Positions 60,680 through 64,000 of a stretch of 64,000 nt of DNA are shown in pieces (within the stretch, counting starts at the first letter, position 1; each line of letters opens with the position of its first letter). The translations under genes were made by a program, and so were the position numbers. Origin of the DNA: Pyrus communis (taxonomy: Eukaryota; Streptophyta; Magnoliopsida; Rosales; Rosaceae); NCBI RefSeq assembly GCF_963583255.1, contig NC_084815.1:14245724-14309723 (forward strand), read 5' to 3'. The notes under the pieces were generated by a model, which saw only the letters and a program-made list of their open reading frames with translations, was not told the DNA's origin and made no database searches.

Positions 60680-61976
60680 GGGTAAAGTACAAAAAACTAT
60701 CTCAACTATTGGTGTCACGACACTTTTATACCTCATCTTTTTCAAATGACAATGTCATACCTCATCTTACGAATTTGTGTCAATGTCATACCTCTGTCAG
60801 TTTTTCTGTCAATTTTTTTGTTAAATGCTGACGTGGTTAGATATGGGGACCACTCACTAATCCAACTGGATTAAAATATAATTAAATATATTTTTTAATA
60901 ATTAAAAATTAAAAAAAATTATATTAAATCTCTCTCTCCCCCATCTCTCTCGCCTCTCTCTCTTCTCTCCATCCCTAAAACCCCTTCCCACCCGACCCCC
61001 CTCCCCATCCCCTTCCCACCCGTCCCCCCCAACCTTCCTCCACCACCCTCTCTCTCTCTCGCCTCTCTTTTCTCTCTCTATGTGGACACCCACCTGCATC
61101 CCTCAAACCCTTCCCACCCATCCCCCCCCAACCTTCATCCCCCTCACCCTTTCTTCCCCTCACTTCCCGTCTTCCCCAAACTCAAAACCAGAACCACCCA
61201 ACCCAGATCCCACCCTGCTCCAAACTCAAAACTAGAACCACCCAACCTAGATCTCACCCCGCTCCCGTCTTCTCCATCTTCCCCGAACAGTTTGGACCAC
61301 ACCCAGATCCAACAATTCGTTAACCCGGTGTACAATGTCCCGTATTTCGACACTGCTAACGCATTCATAGCGTCCTCATGCGCCTTGACCGACTCGACGC
61401 AGCGAAGATCCAGAGGCATTTCTCACGGCCCGATACGGCGTAGAAAAGGTTGTGGTTGACGGCGAGACAGGTGATTGAGAGGGAGGGGCGGTGGGGCGGG
61501 AAAGTGGCGAAGTAGAGGTAGGAGACGGAGAGGTCGAAGGGCTCTAGATGGGAGAGTTTTTGGAGGGAGAGGTTGCGTATAGAAGATGGGAGCGGGGGGA
61601 AGAAAGGGTGAGGGGGAGGAAGGTTGGGGGGGATGCGTGGGAAGGGTGGGAGGGTTTAGGGGATGCAGGTGGGTTTCCAGAGAGAGAGGAGAGAGAGGGT
61701 GGATCCACAATTTTATATTAAAAAAAAATTATTTTTAATTCTTTAATTTTTAATTATTAAAAAATATATTTAATTATATTTGAATCCAATTGGATTAGTG
61801 AGTGGCCCCAGTATCTAGCCACGTCTGCACTTAACAGAAAAATTAACAGAAAAACTGACGGAGTTATGACATTGGCACAAATTCGTAAGATGGGGTATAA
61901 CATTGTCATTTTAAAAAGATGAAGTATGAAAGTGTCGTGACATCAATAGTTGAGGTAGTTTTTTTGTACTTTAACC
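60680..61976. mobile_element. Pack-MULE-like foldback element
   Basis: 1.3 kb with long inverted arms. gggtaaagtacaaaaaacta at 60680 is matched by the inverse of tagtttttttgtactttaacc ending at 61976, and homology continues for about 250 bp per arm (60680-60928 / 61710-61976) and again deeper (cccacctgcatccc at 61089 / inverse at 61662). The end sequence is typical of Mutator-like elements. Both flanks are T-runs, so the target duplication cannot be read. The centre holds a WD40 gene fragment. The Pro-rich ORFs from CT-rich arms are artefacts. Confidence 0.75.
61250..61590 (-). pseudogene. Captured WD40-repeat (JINGUBANG-like) gene fragment
   Basis: Minus strand: HLEPFDLSVSYLYFATFPPH and ITCLAVNHNLFYAVSGREKC in one frame, then, after a frame change, DLRCVESVKAHEDAMNALAV and SKYGTLYTGLTNCWIWVWSK. 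The second block strongly resembles plant JINGUBANG-type WD40 proteins (DLRCVESVKAHEDAVNAVAV...GTVYTGSAD..IRVW). Only about two blades are present, frame-shifted and lacking a start. It lies wholly between the inverted arms of the transposon, so it is a captured piece of a host gene. Confidence 0.7.
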
Positions 61977-62039
61977 TTTTTTTTTTTATATCACTCCCTC
62001 CTAACTAAAGCAAATCCCACGTTATTTTCATCTCTCTCT

Positions 62040-62167
62040 CTCTCTCTTTCTAAATCTCTCAAACCTTGCCGCATTGTCATCCTCTTCCTCTCTCAGAACT
62101 TTGGAAAGAAAATGGCCAAAATCTGAAAGCAGCTGTATTTAGCTCCAAAGAAGGTTACATAATCAAG
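62040..62167 (+). promoter_or_regulatory. Probable 5' UTR exon of the MCTP-like gene
   Basis: A CT-rich leader (tctctctctctctcttt) then tcaag|gtacaaac, a plausible donor at 62168. A good acceptor ttctctgtag ends at 63360, 38 bases before the ATG. 5' UTR introns are common in this family. Inferred, not proven. Confidence 0.45.
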
Positions 62168-63398
62168 GTACAAACTCTGAAAGTTTCCACTCTTTAATAT
62201 TATATGTTGGTATTAAAAAGCTTCTAGCTTTGTTAAATTCTACTTTTGCTTCTCTGCTTGTAATTTTTTTATGTATTTTTATTTTGGTTTGTCAAAGTGC
62301 GTGTGTTGAGAAATTAAGTCAGAAAGTTTTACCTGCATTTTCAGTTTTAGGCCCCTTAATTCTATATTTTACTGTTCTGCTTCGGTGTGTAAGAAAAATG
62401 AGGACTTTACAACTCTCTAAGAAATATTATGGGTTTTCTCAGTGGATTCTGTTTGGTTCCTGAGAAAGGGAAGGAAAATAGTTGAACCATATACCTCACG
62501 TCTTGCAAATATTTAATTATCTGGACTTATATTATATTGTTACATTTCCAGCATTTTCTTGATAACTTTTTATACTCTCTTGACATTTTTGAAGGACATA
62601 TTTGTCAATTTGTCTTCTGAACTTGTATAGAGCTGTCAGTTTCCCTCCTGAACTTAATTTAATTTTAGCCTATTCTCCCTGTTTGGTTCCTGACACTTTA
62701 TAAGGGAATATGTGTTGGTTTGTTCATGGTTTGTTTAATTTTGATTAATTATAAAAGTTCAAGGGAAAAATTGGCTAAAATTAAAATTTAAGAGGAAATT
62801 GACATCTATGTACGAGTTCATAGACAAACCAACAAATACCTCTTTTTTAAGTGGTCGATATTCAGCGAAAAGCTTGTGTGTATTAAGCGAGCTTTTTGGA
62901 TCTCATTAGGGTTGCTTTATTTTTTGTTCTGAATTTGTTTATTTAATTTGGGTTTAAAATCCTACTGCACATGCTCTAATAAAAAGTTGCTGACTTTGTT
63001 TGCTTTCCCAATCCAATCCATATGACTTGTTTAATTTAAGTCCCCCTTTTTGTTGCAATTTAGCAGATTTAAATAGCCAACAAATAGTTTTGGGATTTGA
63101 TTAAATCGTTTTAGCTTAATCTTTCTGGCAGTAATTAAAATTTTTAGTCCAGCAAAATATGCAGAAATTAAAACAAGATGTTCTACACTCTGTCAGTTGT
63201 ATTTTTGCTTAATTTTTTGCCATTGATTCTACCTTTGTACAAGTTGAGCACTTTAGTTCCGAAATCTTGATTATTTGCATCTCGGTTTCTTAAATTTATT
63301 CGTGCAGTGCTTGCAATTACACATCTATATCAGTGTCTAAACTTATATTGTTCTCTGTAGCTACCTGTAGTTATTTTCGATTTTGTTCTCTTACTGTG

Positions 63399-63971
63399 AT
63401 GAACAATCTTAAGCTCGGGGTAGATATGGTTAGCGCGCACAATCTTTTGCCTAAAGACAGGGAAGGTTCATCCAATGCCTTTGTCGAGCTTTACTTTGAC
63501 GGTCAGAGGTTCCGCACCACTATCAAAGAAAAGGATCTAAACCCCATTTGGAATGAGAGCTTCTATTTCAACATTTCTGATCCTTCGAACCTGCATTATC
63601 TTACACTGGAGGCCTATGTCAACAATAATGTCAAAGCTACCTACTCCAGGTCCTTCCTTGGAAAGATTAGCCTCACCGGGAACTCATTTGTCCCCTACTC
63701 CGATGATGTTGTCTTGCATTACCCCTTGGAAAAGCGCAGCATCTTTTCACATGTAAGAGGAAAGCTTGGCCTCAAGGTGTATGTTACTGATGATCCGTCA
63801 ATCAAGTCTTACAGTCCAGTCCCTAGTGCCGAATCCCTCGCAAATGCATATCCAAGCACAGCTCATGGACACACCAAAGCAATTTCAAATCCTGTCATGA
63901 ACGCTTTGCGAAATGAGAGAGCTGGAACAAGACACAGCTTTCATCGTCTTCCTCATTCAAGTCATGACTAA
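63399..63971 (+). CDS. N-terminal C2 domain of an MCTP (multiple C2 and transmembrane) protein
   Basis: 190 aa from ATG at 63399 (MNNLKLGVDMVSAHNLLPKD) to TAA at 63969-63971. One C2 domain, residues about 3-130: FVELYFDGQRFRTTIKEKDL, NPIWNESFYFNISDPSNLHY, RSFLGKISLTGNSFVPYSDD, then GKLGLKVYVTDDPSIKS and the variable linker. Closest recalled relative is Arabidopsis MCTP7; such proteins (3-4 C2 domains, C-terminal membrane anchor, ~1000 aa) tether ER to plasma membrane at plasmodesmata and traffic cargo. After HSSHD-stop the same frame continues QQQDHVSFA, as in the family linker, so the stop looks premature (CAA to TAA is one change). The window ends 29 bases later. Confidence 0.8.
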   Translation: MNNLKLGVDMVSAHNLLPKDREGSSNAFVELYFDGQRFRTTIKEKDLNPIWNESFYFNISDPSNLHYLTLEAYVNNNVKATYSRSFLGKISLTGNSFVPYSDDVVLHYPLEKRSIFSHVRGKLGLKVYVTDDPSIKSYSPVPSAESLANAYPSTAHGHTKAISNPVMNALRNERAGTRHSFHRLPHSSHD

Positions 63972-64000
63972 CAACAACAGGATCATGTTTCTTTTGCACC

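Noticed and set aside
61082..61710. Proline-rich ORFs in the Pack-MULE arms
   Set aside because: They come from CT-rich inverted-repeat arms. Only the minus-strand WD40 blocks resemble real protein.

Overview
The window looks like nuclear DNA of a dicot plant. Genes are split by GT-AG introns, intergenic DNA is AT-rich, and most of the window is transposable elements. The AAE3 and HMA5 proteins are close to the eudicot forms, and several small repeats (the tRNA-derived SINE and the MITE at 4469-4615) look like families I associate with Rosaceae such as apple or pear. That family assignment is inference from memory. No bacterial, organellar, rRNA, tRNA or CRISPR feature was seen.

Three host genes are supported. 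(1) AAE3, an oxalate--CoA ligase, minus strand, 11233-9290, four exons, 522 aa, intact. (2) HMA5, a Cu(I)-exporting P1B-type ATPase, plus strand, 48059-53624, six exons, 986 aa, intact, with a miniature LTR-type element in its 2-kb first intron. (3) The first C2 domain of an MCTP-family tethering protein, plus strand, 63399-63971, which ends at an in-frame TAA although family-like sequence continues beyond it. These genes share no pathway; they are separate islands between transposons.

Layout. 1-9.2 kb: SINE, MITEs, a Mutator-like foldback element, and a ~1.5-2 kb tandem duplication in which one copy carries a PIF/Harbinger MITE and the other keeps the empty site. 9.2-11.5 kb: AAE3 and its promoter. 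11.5-17.3 kb: LTR debris, a copia reverse transcriptase fragment, a 1.1-kb TIR element and a hAT transposase tail. 17.3-31.9 kb: a nest in which a SINE is split by a 14.3-kb minus-strand Ty3/gypsy (Tat-like) retrotransposon; its 3' LTR is in turn broken by an Athila-like element, and it carries an antisense coiled-coil ORF. 32.6-34.6 kb: decayed copia pol. 35-47.3 kb: LTR-like repeats and a decayed Ty3/gypsy element. 48-53.6 kb: HMA5. 54.5-62 kb: LTR-like repeat, a MITE, a complete 4.28-kb PIF/Harbinger element (decayed transposase and Myb/SANT ORF) and a Pack-MULE carrying a WD40 gene fragment. 62-64 kb: the MCTP gene.

Exon boundaries were placed by hand from splice dinucleotides, reading frame and recalled protein families. 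They are internally consistent in frame but were not checked against transcripts.
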